A stretch of DNA of 64,000 nucleotides from Membranipora membranacea (Eukaryota; Bryozoa; Gymnolaemata; Cheilostomatida; Membraniporidae): NCBI GenBank assembly GCA_914767715.1, contig OU612069.1:14071387-14135386 (forward strand), written 5' to 3'. The translations under genes and the position numbers were made by a program. Numbering within the stretch: position 1 is the stretch's first letter; each line of letters opens with the position of its first letter. Below the pieces are notes generated by a model. That model was not told the DNA's origin, ran no database searches, and saw nothing but the letters and a program-made list of their open reading frames with translations. Shown here piece after piece: positions 19,503-28,993 of this stretch.

Positions 19503-20663
19503 TTATCGCAATTTTATTAATTGTTCAGCACTAATCCATTCATTAAATTTGCTAGGGTAGCCTCTATATGTCACAAAGTATTCCTTATTACGCTTATTTC
19601 CTCTTTCTTGTATAATATCCTCGATAATGAATGTCTTTGGCAAAGAGACCTTCTGTAATTCGTTTGCATAATATGTTCCATGAATCTTTTCTTCTTTTTG
19701 ATCTCGCAACCTGTATGTTATTGGAAATGTCTTTTCGATTTTGTCAACAAAAAATACCTCACTTGACCAGTTTTGGTCATATCCTTTTGCAAAAACATGC
19801 TTATACTTGCTTATTCTCACTGGGTCATTTATGTTAATGTCATTCTTTTTGTGTTTCTGGAGACTCTCTCGGAAGTGAAGGTTGAGCCATATATCTTCTT
19901 GGTTGGCTTTTGCTGCATCTTTGGGAGGAACCTTGGTCGCAGAGTGTTTGGTGGCATTATACCCTTTCGTTATATCATCTATCACTTGGGTCCATCCATA
20001 TGTGTTAGTATATGTAAACCAACGATGGAGCTTAGATTGAATAGTACGATTGAAACGCTCCACAATTGACGCTTTAATATCATCATTTTCGGTAGAAAAG
20101 TGCCTTATTTGAAGCTTTTTCAGCAGAGTTTTGACCGATGAGTTGTAAAACTCTTTTCCTTTATCAGTCTGCAAATCCTTGCATGGTGAAGTGGATAAAA
20201 TCTTTCCCAATTCTGCACTTATTTCTTTCCCTTGTTTCGTTTTAAGAGGAACACACCAACCAAACTTCGTAAACACATCAATCAATGTGAGGATATAATT
20301 ATAACCGGAGTTGTGAGGTGAATATTTGCGCATATCTACCAAGTCAGCTTGGTATTGAACGTTTGCCCCACTCACAATTGTTGGTCGTCTCAAAAAATTT
20401 TTGCGTGCTGTTTTATGCAAAGTATATGCATCTTGTGTTGACAACCACTCCTTTATCATCTGCTGTGGAATATCAGCTGCTTTGTCATGAAGGTGTTGTT
20501 GCCCTCCAAGAGATGATGGGAGGGAAGGTTTATAGTACAATTGTGTAAGCTTTTGAGACATTTGATTGCTCAGCTGTCGAACTTTTCCCACTTTATTGGT
20601 TTTGTTCCTGTTGGTGTGCTTTTTAATCCTTTGTTTTTGTCTTTTCGCTTTAGCTGTTTCCAT
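19503..20663 (-). CDS. retrovirus-like integrase with C-terminal chromodomain
   Basis: The DDE integrase would insert the linear element. The 386-residue ORF has the D,D(35)E triad: D107 (QADLVD), D167 (QTDKGKEFYN) and E202 (IVERFNRT). After an SH3-like region, residues about 344-386 form a chromodomain (FIIEDIIQERG...YFVTYRGYP...EWISAEQL), known in some Polinton integrases and likely to steer insertion to modified chromatin. No clear HHCC zinc site is visible at the N-terminus. The first 34 codons overlap the upstream gene (20570-20663) in another frame. Met35, at 20561, lies six bases past that gene's stop, so the real start may be there, giving 352 residues. Confidence 0.95.
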   Translation of the reverse strand: METAKAKRQKQRIKKHTNRNKTNKVGKVRQLSNQMSQKLTQLYYKPSLPSSLGGQQHLHDKAADIPQQMIKEWLSTQDAYTLHKTARKNFLRRPTIVSGANVQYQADLVDMRKYSPHNSGYNYILTLIDVFTKFGWCVPLKTKQGKEISAELGKILSTSPCKDLQTDKGKEFYNSSVKTLLKKLQIRHFSTENDDIKASIVERFNRTIQSKLHRWFTYTNTYGWTQVIDDITKGYNATKHSATKVPPKDAAKANQEDIWLNLHFRESLQKHKKNDININDPVRISKYKHVFAKGYDQNWSSEVFFVDKIEKTFPITYRLRDQKEEKIHGTYYANELQKVSLPKTFIIEDIIQERGNKRNKEYFVTYRGYPSKFNEWISAEQLIKLR

Positions 20664-21397
20664 GATGGAGATGGAAGTTTATCAACAATCACTCGTTTCT
20701 TATCTAGAGCTTTTAACTTACGGGTATAGGGTAATGAGGAGGTAGGGAATCCTGCTTCTGCTAATGCCGCGACGAAATTATTAACTGTCTCCCTCTGCTT
20801 TCCAAAAATGTTCCTATAAGTTACCGCACTCTTAAACAATTCCTCAGCATCTGATATATTCCATTCATTACCCTTGTATTTCAACACTCCTGGGGTGGTC
20901 ATAGTGAAATCCTTTGATGAGTTAATGAATTTAGAAAGTCTGACAGCGCTAGACTGATAAGATTTTGGAACAGTTTTTAATGTTTCAGTAAAAATGTTTT
21001 TTTTTGATGCTTTTTCCAGTGTCGGTGTTGAAGTGTTTGTGGATGAATTGCCGGGATGAGCATTAGAGTTTGAATCGGAGACAGATTGAGTTGGTAGCTT
21101 AAGTGTTTGCAAATTACTTTCTCTTGGTATAGGGTCAGTCAAGAATGCATCCTTTCTTGAAGTTTCAATAGCATTTCGGAAATTCCTTTTGTATCTATCT
21201 AGATTAGAGTTGTACTCGTCAAGCTTTTCCACATCTGAAGTTGTTGGTTCCTTGAGAATATCATCAATCTTTGTATCTATTTCTTTCAAAACCTTGACAT
21301 TCGGGTGTGTCAACAAATCAGTTCTAGACTTGGAGTGACTGACCAATTCATTATACCTTTCTGGTTCAATTAGGAAATACTTTTTCAATGAAGACAT
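20570..21397 (-). CDS. conserved-position Polinton protein of unknown function
   Basis: A 275-residue ORF immediately downstream of the 123-residue gene (four bases apart) and overlapping the integrase start. The N-terminus (KKYFLIEPERYNEL) and a charged helical region to about residue 90 are followed by a low-complexity Ser/Thr/Asn linker (about 100-125). A C-terminal part follows with a compact region around YKGNEWNISDAEELFKSAV and ends very basic. Proteins of this layout occur next to integrase in Polintons, but I know of no proven function; a nucleic-acid-binding or virion role is speculative. Helical content and charge may allow oligomerisation. Confidence 0.65.
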   Translation of the reverse strand: MSSLKKYFLIEPERYNELVSHSKSRTDLLTHPNVKVLKEIDTKIDDILKEPTTSDVEKLDEYNSNLDRYKRNFRNAIETSRKDAFLTDPIPRESNLQTLKLPTQSVSDSNSNAHPGNSSTNTSTPTLEKASKKNIFTETLKTVPKSYQSSAVRLSKFINSSKDFTMTTPGVLKYKGNEWNISDAEELFKSAVTYRNIFGKQRETVNNFVAALAEAGFPTSSLPYTRKLKALDKKRVIVDKLPSPSWKQLKRKDKNKGLKSTPTGTKPIKWEKFDS

Positions 21398-21401
21398 CTC
21401 C

Positions 21402-21773
21402 TTACATTCCTCCTAGTAACACTTTAACAAGTGGTTTTAGTAAAAGCCCAATAAATCCTCCTTTCATTAATGTCTTCCTTCTGCTCTTGCGAGATAATGA
21501 CTTTTTGCTTAGCTGTTTCAAATGTTTGTGATATGGCTTCAGTGCCCTGAATTGGTGTGTCGTAAGTGGAACATTACCATTCCTTATATTACATGCACAG
21601 TCGCTCAAGGCATCAACTGTGTCATCACCCAGATTCTGAAGTATGCGCTTGCGGTTTGCTCCTCTGCTCCTATGCAGGTCTCTTAAGACATGAATATTAC
21701 GCTGTAGCCTAGCATCCACCATGTTACTTCTAATGCGACATAAATGCAAATAACAAGTACTGAAAATATCCAT
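21402..21773 (-). CDS. small basic Polinton protein with hydrophobic glycine-rich C-terminus
   Basis: A 123-residue ORF, first in the minus-strand block and only 25 bases inside the right terminal repeat. The conserved core begins at Met18 (MVDARLQRNIHVLRDLH), so the true start may be the ATG at 21722. The middle has a CACNIRNGNVPLT segment. The C-terminus combines a Lys/Arg cluster with KGGFIGLLLKPLVKVLLGGM, an amphipathic membrane-active type tail. I recognise this layout from other Polintons; it could be a membrane-lytic or core component, which is inference. Confidence 0.7.
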   Translation of the reverse strand: MDIFSTCYLHLCRIRSNMVDARLQRNIHVLRDLHRSRGANRKRILQNLGDDTVDALSDCACNIRNGNVPLTTHQFRALKPYHKHLKQLSKKSLSRKSRRKTLMKGGFIGLLLKPLVKVLLGGM

Positions 21774-21798
21774 AGATTAAGTATGTATCTTATTATTG

Positions 21799-21928
21799 TG
21801 ATAGGGTAGAAATTGACAACTCCCATACAATATGAGTAGTCGTTCCACCAGGAACGTTACAAAAGGGATCGAGCCGCTCATTCGTTTCAATGGGTTCGGG
21901 CTAACGACCTGCTCCCACTTTTACTACT
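21799..21928 (-). repeat. Polinton right terminal inverted repeat (130 bp)
   Basis: Reverse complement of 4215-4344 with one substitution. Its outer end reads ...CTTTTACTACT and is followed at once by cctgac, the start of a secreted-protein gene fragment. Because the first minus-strand gene starts only 25 bases inside this repeat, the promoter of the whole capsid block must lie within or outside the repeat. Confidence 0.93.
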
Positions 21929-21929
21929 C

Positions 21930-22303
21930 CTGACGATTGTAAGGAATACTGCCATCATAACAAAAACCTGTCAAACGTAAGAGAGTGAAGTTCATTAAAA
22001 TTCATATGTGTACTGGTTGGAACCTAAGCTGATTATTATGTTGTTTAATACTATGATTCTAAGATTGAAAAGTTACTTGGCATATCGGAATTAGAAAAAT
22101 GCCATTGGCCTGTATGAGCTACCAGAACAGAACAAAATATCACAAGAGACCCGGCTCTCTGCTAACCACCCTCCGGGAACATTTTGGCTACATCCTGAAT
22201 ACCTTTTGCTAACACCCGACTACCTTCTGGATGCCTTATATGGAGGCATGTCAATGTTTTCTCAGTAGCTTGTACTCACCATTTGAAGAATGTTAAGTTG
22301 CAT
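21930..22303 (-). pseudogene. WAP-like secreted protein gene, copy A, cut by the Polinton end
   Basis: Two exons of a small secreted protein gene remain: exon 1 at 22280-22303 (eight codons, donor gtgagt) and exon 2 at 21930-21967 (38 bases, hydrophobic signal-peptide half). Both align with copy B (26616-26639 and 26149-26186) in length, phase and sequence, and the intron between them is also similar. The Polinton terminus falls one base past the end of exon 2, so the splice donor and the cysteine-rich exon 3 are gone. They are not found on the other side of the Polinton either. Confidence 0.82.
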
Positions 22304-24606
22304 TTTGCTTTACTTCTGATATAAATTTCTGTACGATGTCTTTCACTAGTCCTGATAAGCCTACTCGACAGATGCCTTGTGTGAGCTATGCAAACTGGTG
22401 GAACTATATATATGCCTAAGTTTGATTAATATGATTGGGTAATTACACTTATTTGAGCGTGTGCACCCTGGATGTTGTTCATGCGGAACAGAGTTCATAA
22501 GCAGGGAAGAGGAAAGGGAAAGATAAGGGAATTTGTTGTCAACGCATTTCCTATAGTTTGGGTGATATCTAATATATCCTTTTCGGATGCATGAGGAAAC
22601 TTTCTCTTAAAAAACTCAAATATCAGAATTTATAAAACAGACCGTTAAATAGGTTTACCTCATTAAAGATATATTAAAATTGAGAACTGCCCATGAATTT
22701 AACAGGTAAACATCCTTACAGTCCTCAAACAATCACAAAGTATCAAATTTTAGGATTGCTTATAAAAGGAATTTAATTAATTCCAGAATGTGGTACTCCA
22801 ACTGAGTGGCCTGATAAAAAGACAAATATATTTCTCTATTAGGATCTGGCTCAAAATAAGGTGTGATGTACATCAGCTTGGCGTGTGACAGGGAAGTGGC
22901 ATGTGACAAATGTGATGTATAGCTTTTCTATTTTTGGTGTTGAAAGTGTTTTCAGTGCCAACAAGCAAACATAGCTTGATAGGTCTTTGGAAGTAGTTTG
23001 TTGACCCTGGATCAAGATTAAGCCAACTATTCATGTGTGTACAGGAAAGAGACATTTCCAACTGACCAATAAATGATTAGAATTCTAGTTGGATAGGAAG
23101 TCATCCTCATGTTAGAAATTGCCCTGAAGTTGAACTTTGATGTTTGAGGAAACGCATCAATTATTTTATTGCAAAAGCGGCACTGTGAAAGAAAATTGTA
23201 GGATTCATCATCTATATTTAACTAGTATTTGGCTTCCAAACCTACTTTACATGGTAGTCACATTTCTAAGCTGAAGACAGCCAAGCCAGACCTGTGGAAT
23301 CAAAATACTGGAATCAGTGAGCTGTAATGTAAATAGAAAACTAAACAAACAAACCGCAAAACAACCAAACCAACCATCTTACATAATATGATATTTGCTT
23401 GAATTCACAGGTTATTTCTGCACACATGATGAGATCCCCACTAAATTTGCAGGAAACTGCTCTAATGTAAATGTTTTGTGAGAAGGTGACAACTTTCATT
23501 TAAGATCAGAGCTAATGAGAGAGGGCACAGCAATCAATCATATATAGTGACAGGCAAGATCATTGGCTGATCAGTGTAATTAGAGGCAGAGACTGGCCGG
23601 TCCATTTTACATGTAAATCACTTGATATTTTACTCTAGTGGTCAGCTGTGTTATATAAGAAATTGTGATTTGCAGACACCCAATAATAAGGTTGAATAGC
23701 AGCGTGTGAATAGCTATTGTGATGTTGGCTCATCACACTTGGGATTATAGGATTTTATTACAATGTTTAATTTCAATCTCGACAACGGTATCTAGGCAAC
23801 CTCTAAAACATAAATCATAAACGTCAAAGTCGACCAATATGAGTCTGTATAATTTGAAACGGTTGATTTGAAATCACTGGAACTGGGCGATTTCGATCAA
23901 TTTTCACCATTTTCTGATGTGATTTTTGGAATAAAATCTATGGGGAATGTGTATCATACAATTCCGCTTGAGCAAATCCCATTCTAATTAACAAAAATTC
24001 ATATCTGGTCCTCTCATTTCCAAAAAGCAGGAGGAATTTAAATGCTGCTAACCCCATTTGAATTTGATATGCCTGGGAGATCGCTTCACATTGACTGGGA
24101 CTTTTATACCCGTCTTTGCACTTTAAACAGCTTCCTAGTACTTCTTTGCTCGGTGTGTTGTGATCTTATACCTGACCAACCCCTCAAATCCAGAACTAAA
24201 TACCAGCATCTGATGTACTATATTCTTATCATACATCTCATGAATGGTTAATGACTCAATTACAGCAACACACATGCTTTTATCGGATACTCTTAGGTGC
24301 TTTTGGAAGGGCTATACGCAGCAAACTTGTCTATAAAAAAGGTATATTTACATGGCATTGTCTATAAGAATTGTGTGTCCATTGTGATTTGTTTGTGAAA
24401 ATTTTGGACATAAGTGAGCCCACTTAAAAATATCAACAATGATATCATAGAGAATTAATTAAGGAAAAGACTAGAGTAGAAACTGTAGGCGATAAATACC
24501 ACAAACTTATGGCCTATCCTGATAGTGTCTTGCTAATCACACTATCAATGACAATGTGTCAAACATCAAATCATCTAAAACAACAAAAAAATGCAACCTC
24601 AGGCAT
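22304..24606. other. non-coding stretch with duplicated WAP-gene upstream sequence
   Basis: No gene is recognised. A segment around 22860-23190 (including AAGTCATCCTCATGTT and CAAAAGCGGCAC) recurs with divergence near 26970, 27820, 29950 and 34410. It therefore belongs to the duplicated upstream region of the secreted-protein array. The remainder is AT-rich sequence without structure that I can interpret. Confidence 0.5.
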
Positions 24607-24607
24607 G

Positions 24608-24690
24608 AAGTAGGAGGTAACTCAGTTGGTTAGAGCGCCTGCCCTCTATTGCGCAAGTGTTGGAGTTCTGGGTTCAAATCCTGCTTCAGT
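24608..24690 (+). repeat. tRNA-derived sequence (SINE head or tRNA relic)
   Basis: A box TAACTCAGTTGGTTAGAGCG and B box GGGTTCAAATCC are correctly spaced, but the flanking bases do not form a seven-pair acceptor stem and the T stem is poor. It is more likely a tRNA-derived SINE or relic than a working tRNA. Confidence 0.45.
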
Positions 24691-25181
24691 CTACCGACTC
24701 CTGTGACTTGGTTCTGTACTCAGACATTTCCTAATTTTGATGACCAGAAGTCTTTCAGTTTTTCACATGTAAATCTATATGATAAAACTCATTTAACAAA
24801 CCAGATAACTCATAGCCCATGTATCCTAGCAGAAAATCACAATAATATGGTGTATAGCTTGATGGCTTGCCAACATGCCTCAAACCAAATGATGGTGTAA
24901 AACTTTTGGATTGCTTCTAAAACGAATTCTATGTTGTAGAATCTTGCTTGGAATGAGCAGATCTAAATCAAAGTTGGCATGTGACAGGGAGGGGCAGACG
25001 GCATTCCTAATGTAATGCAAGTGATTTTGACAACAACAAAAAATGTTTCCCATGTGTTATTCAACTGTGATTACTTTCTTGTCAGAACAATATACCAGAA
25101 TCAAATAAATCAGAATTAAGTGTAATTATGTAATCTTTATTATTGCAAAATCTTTGCAAAGCAGTATAATTGAATGGCTAT

Positions 25182-26639
25182 TTAGCCTTTTGTGGCTGTG
25201 CATTCACAATTAGGGCAGCATACTTGTTGCAATCCGCAATCATCGTCAGTGCCACAAAAGGATCCTGGTATGGTGCTGACACCAAAGCAATCGCTCTTCC
25301 CCAGTCCGCACATTTCACCTTCACCAAACAAAGGACAAAAAGAATACAACATGCTGGCAACTCGGAGAATTGGTGTTAATAGGAAGGAGCAACATGAAAT
25401 GCAAACAAACTGGATTAAACGCACAATTAATGAGAATGATGATCGCTGTACCTCAATCAATTTGTGTGCTATTTGAAGTTTCTCTGTGAGAGATTGCCAG
25501 TAAGACATATTTTAATCTATAAAATTCAAACCACAAATATAAACACAATCATTCAAAGTCGGTTCTGGAACATATGACACTTGACACATTCTTATATCAT
25601 ATTAGGGTGCCAACATGCCAATTTATATATCACTAGTCTTAATCAATGTGGTTATCATGACAAGTGACAGATTGTTGCAACTGTGTTGAAGGTGTTGGCT
25701 GTCAAAAGTTAAGTTTGCTAATTAACTGTCTCATTCCGCAAAAAAAAACAAACCGCAAGCTTCTATCAGATACAATTTTCAAAATTATATTTGTTTCTCA
25801 TTTCTTGTCTTGTATCGCTAAGATTTATACTAGCAAGAATTGTATTGTCAAAGTAAAGATACAGGTACCTATGATAGTCAAGGTATGGAAATGCAAGCTT
25901 GATCTAAACCTGAATCTGAGTGTGTCAAATGTTTCATTCAAAGAAACCTATTCTATTTCATTTACCCTTAGAGTCACATACTCTTGCGTCGGGATTGACC
26001 TCTCCCTCTGGTGGTTTCATTTGCACAGCAGCATAAAGAATGTCACAGTTACTAAGCATGCACTCTTATTTCATGGTGAGATTACTGTTTAGGGAGATAA
26101 TCAAGTAACTGAAAAGCAAAGAAAAAAAAGTGTATTATGAATCCTTACCTGGCCATTGCAAAGAACACTGCAATCATGAAGAAGACCTGGAAAATTAACA
26201 ACAGTGATACTTCATCAAAACTCATATGGGTATTGTTTGGAACCAAAGATCATTAACATGTCAGTCATAAGTCATTATGGGCAAAGCTACTTTGAAAACA
26301 AGCCCGTTGACCTTATGGGCTAATAATAGGAATTCCTTCCTAATGACTTATATTATTACTTCACTTTGAGATATTTGACTTATGATACTTTAACCACTAT
26401 TGTAAGTTATGACCACAAACTAAAACAAAGATCACATACAAGTTCTACACCCAAATGATCCATTAATAAATAAGCTATCCAGCTGCTCACAGTTAGTTTG
26501 CTGTGAATAATGAAAAACTTGTTATGATAAGCTTCCTCCTAGATACCTAGATAGTATCAATCGCTAACATCCATATCTTTCAATGCTCCATGTTTAATCA
26601 TTGTCTTGTACTCACCATTTGAAGAACATTTAGTTGCAT
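25182..26639 (-). pseudogene. WAP-like secreted protein gene, copy B, splice acceptor lost
   Basis: Exon 1 (26616-26639) and exon 2 (26149-26186) encode a hydrophobic signal segment (VFFMIAVFFAMA). The 3' exon region (25182 to about 25321) encodes the eight-cysteine domain ending CCPNCECTATKG, nearly the same as copy D. In copies C and D the third exon starts after GTGCAG; here that piece is deleted or replaced (TTTGGTGAAGG). The only nearby AG would bring a stop into frame. An alternative ORF of 108 codons (25182-25508) reads through the intron with its own ATG and hydrophobic stretch and joins the cysteine domain in frame, so an altered product is possible. Most likely a recent pseudogene. 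Confidence 0.72.
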
Positions 26640-28190
26640 TTTGCGTTAGTACTGATATAGATAATTCTCTCACTGGTCCTGCTAGGTCTGCTTGACTGAT
26701 GATTTGTGTGAGATATGTCAACTGGTGGTACTCCAATTGAGTGAACTTATAAAAAAAACACCTAAATCTTCTGTTTTAGGATCTGGCTTCAAATTACCTG
26801 ATTTAAAAAATGTTGGCACATTGACAGGGAAGTGGCATTTATGACAAATGTGATGTATAGCTTTCCCATTTACGGCATTTAAAGTGTTTTGACATCATGA
26901 AGCGAGCATTGATTGATAGCTATGTACATGACAGAGATAAGTGCTATCACCCAATGATTTTTTTGGAGAAGAAGTCCTCCTCATATTGTAATTTGATTTG
27001 AAGTTGAACTTTGATTTTCGAGGATGGACATCCGTTATGTGGTTGCATAAGCATGGCTACACTGTAGTAAGGTCACACTTTGTTAAACAACCTTTTGAGC
27101 AGATCAGGACATTGTAAGAACTTGATTGACTGCACAGTAGTTCATTAAGAAGCCTTTGGACCTAGGGTTCCTAAATTCCTAGACCTGGGGCTAAATAAGA
27201 TATTATGTTATTGGATAGGTAGGAGTATGTATCTAAATCTATTTTTTTATATATGGTTGGCACTTACAATTCAATAAACATGTGTACCCTGGAAAATTCT
27301 CATGCAGAACAAACAACAATATCCGAGGGTGAGGAGGACAACATTTATAGCTTCCCTGACTTTCCTCAAACCAAATGATGGTACGAAATTAAACTTTAAC
27401 ACTTTTATTGGCAGTCTATTTTATTCCAGTAGCGGAATGTTTTCCGAATAGTGCCGAAAAAAAAGAGGAAAAGAGGGAAAAGGACTGCTTCTTAACTAAA
27501 ATTAAATTGATTCCAAAATATGGTAATCCAACTGAGTTTCCTGATATAAAGACAATTACTGCTTTAGGATCTGGCTTCAAATAAACGGATGATGTAAATC
27601 ATGTTGGCATGTGACACAGAAATTGCGTATGGCAAAACGGAATGTATAGCTTTCCTATTTACGGGATTGAAAGAGTTTTCTGAGCCAAAAAGAAGCCATC
27701 GATTAATAGCTATGGGTGAAAATGTATGAGCCTGGATCTGAATTTAGCCAACTATTCATACGTATACAGGAAAGAGAGAATTCCTACTGACCAATAAATG
27801 ATCAGAATTCTAGTTGGAAAGGAAGTCATCCTCATGTTGGTAATTACTCTGAAGATCACAAGCATATATCTTCTGTTTTATGATTTGGCTTGGATTTGGA
27901 TCAAATAAACTGATGGTGTAAATCAGGTTGGTACATTGAAATGGAAGTGGCATGTGACAAATTTGATGTATAGCTTTCCTATTTTAGGCATTGAAAACTG
28001 TTTTTGGCTTCACAAAACAACCATTGAATTATGGCTATAAGGTGAAGAAGTTTTTGCTATATATTATCTCACTGCTGTTGCTATCTTGTCTATGCATTAT
28101 ATTAGTATCGATTGGATAATTCAGGTTTTTACTCATTTTTTTATCTTTATTAATGGAATACTGTTTGTAGACCAGTGACATTATGGTAGT
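26640..28190. other. intergenic stretch with two more diverged upstream duplicates
   Basis: No ORF with domain signal. Pieces around 26740-27000 and 27500-27990 resemble each other and the 22800-23190 region (GGATCTGGCTTCAAAT, TGATGTATAGCTTTCC and similar words). This suggests that at least one further gene unit once stood here and lost its exons. Confidence 0.5.
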
Positions 28191-28993
28191 TTAACCTAAT
28201 GTGGCTGTACATTCACAATTTGGGCAACAATATGATCCATTGCCGCAATCATTGTGTGCATCACAGGTGGTTCCAGCATGAGTGTCAAAGCTCAAGCAAG
28301 CTGTATGAAAGTTTCCACATCTTTTTCCTTTGCCACTGTGCAAAAAAAAAGACAAAACTTTAATAAGGTGATAACTGAGAGTTTTGATTTCAATGGGAAG
28401 CCATTTAAAAACGTGTATCTTTTACACAAATTCATTGCCTGGACCTTTGTAAATTGAATTTATATCTCATACACTTTTAGAAACGACAGTTTATTGGGCT
28501 TGTACAGTACAGCTGATACTCAATGAACCTGAGCAAGAGTGACAACTATTATGGTACAGATCATGTTAACCACTAGGAGAACTTTTTTCACACTGTTGAA
28601 ATATTGACCGTGAAATGCATTGGTCTGTTGGTATGCTACGTTAGCTGCACATTGGCCAAACTTAAATCATTAATACTGTCAATGCTTACCTGACAATTGT
28701 TAGTCCGAGGAACAGAAGCATAATCTAAAATAAGAGAAAAGTAAAGCTTAAGAAAATTGTCAATGCTTAGTGAGAAATGCTATAAATATTTCGTATTTGA
28801 TCTGCTTATACAACTATTTGCTGCTCACAGAGACAAAGGGCATCAATATGGTTGAGCTGCACAGATTTTAAAACATACCTATGTCAAACATGCCTCAATT
28901 AAACATCTTTAAACCATGAATGCTCGAGTTATGGGTGGAAAATCAACCTGAAAGAAAACAAAATCTTACCAGGCTATGAGCAGAGAATCTCAT
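28191..28993 (-). CDS. WAP-like secreted cysteine-rich protein, copy C
   Basis: Three exons: 28970-28993, 28690-28724 and 28191-28335, with donors gtaag and acceptors TTTTAG and GCACAG. Lengths 24, 35 and 145 give 68 codons with the stop. The 67-residue product has a signal peptide of about 20 residues (core IMLLFLGLTIVSG), cleaved probably near SGKG, and a mature domain of about 47 residues with eight cysteines. Its spacing (C-x5-C-x5-CC-x2-C-x-C at the end) resembles a shortened whey-acidic-protein four-disulphide core. Such domains are often protease inhibitors or antimicrobial peptides; the activity here is not known. Compared with copy D the mature part is much more diverged than the signal peptide, a pattern that may reflect selection for change. 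Confidence 0.8.

Larger units (their letters stand above)
4215..21928. mobile_element. Polinton/Maverick element, complete, 17.7 kb
   Basis: Inverted terminal repeats flank a full self-synthesising transposon gene set: protein-primed family B DNA polymerase, retrovirus-like integrase, A32/FtsK-type packaging ATPase, adenain-like protease, major capsid protein and penton. This set defines Polintons/Mavericks (adintovirus-like elements), which are known to be 15-20 kb with AG...CT ends and 6-bp target duplications. The left half is coded mainly on the plus strand and the right half entirely on the minus strand, converging at 16146/16408. No core ORF shows a frameshift or stop, and the repeats are almost identical, which suggests a young copy. 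The missing target duplication and mismatched flanks are abnormal. Confidence 0.95.

Noticed and set aside
19503-20663. Endogenous retrovirus or Ty3-type retrotransposon
   Set aside because: The integrase has a chromodomain as in Ty3-type elements, but no reverse transcriptase, gag or long terminal repeats exist; the neighbours are Polinton capsid genes.
24608-24690. Functional tRNA gene
   Set aside because: A and B boxes are good but the acceptor stem does not pair and the T stem is weak; treated as tRNA-derived repeat. The same applies to the other tRNA-like pieces.
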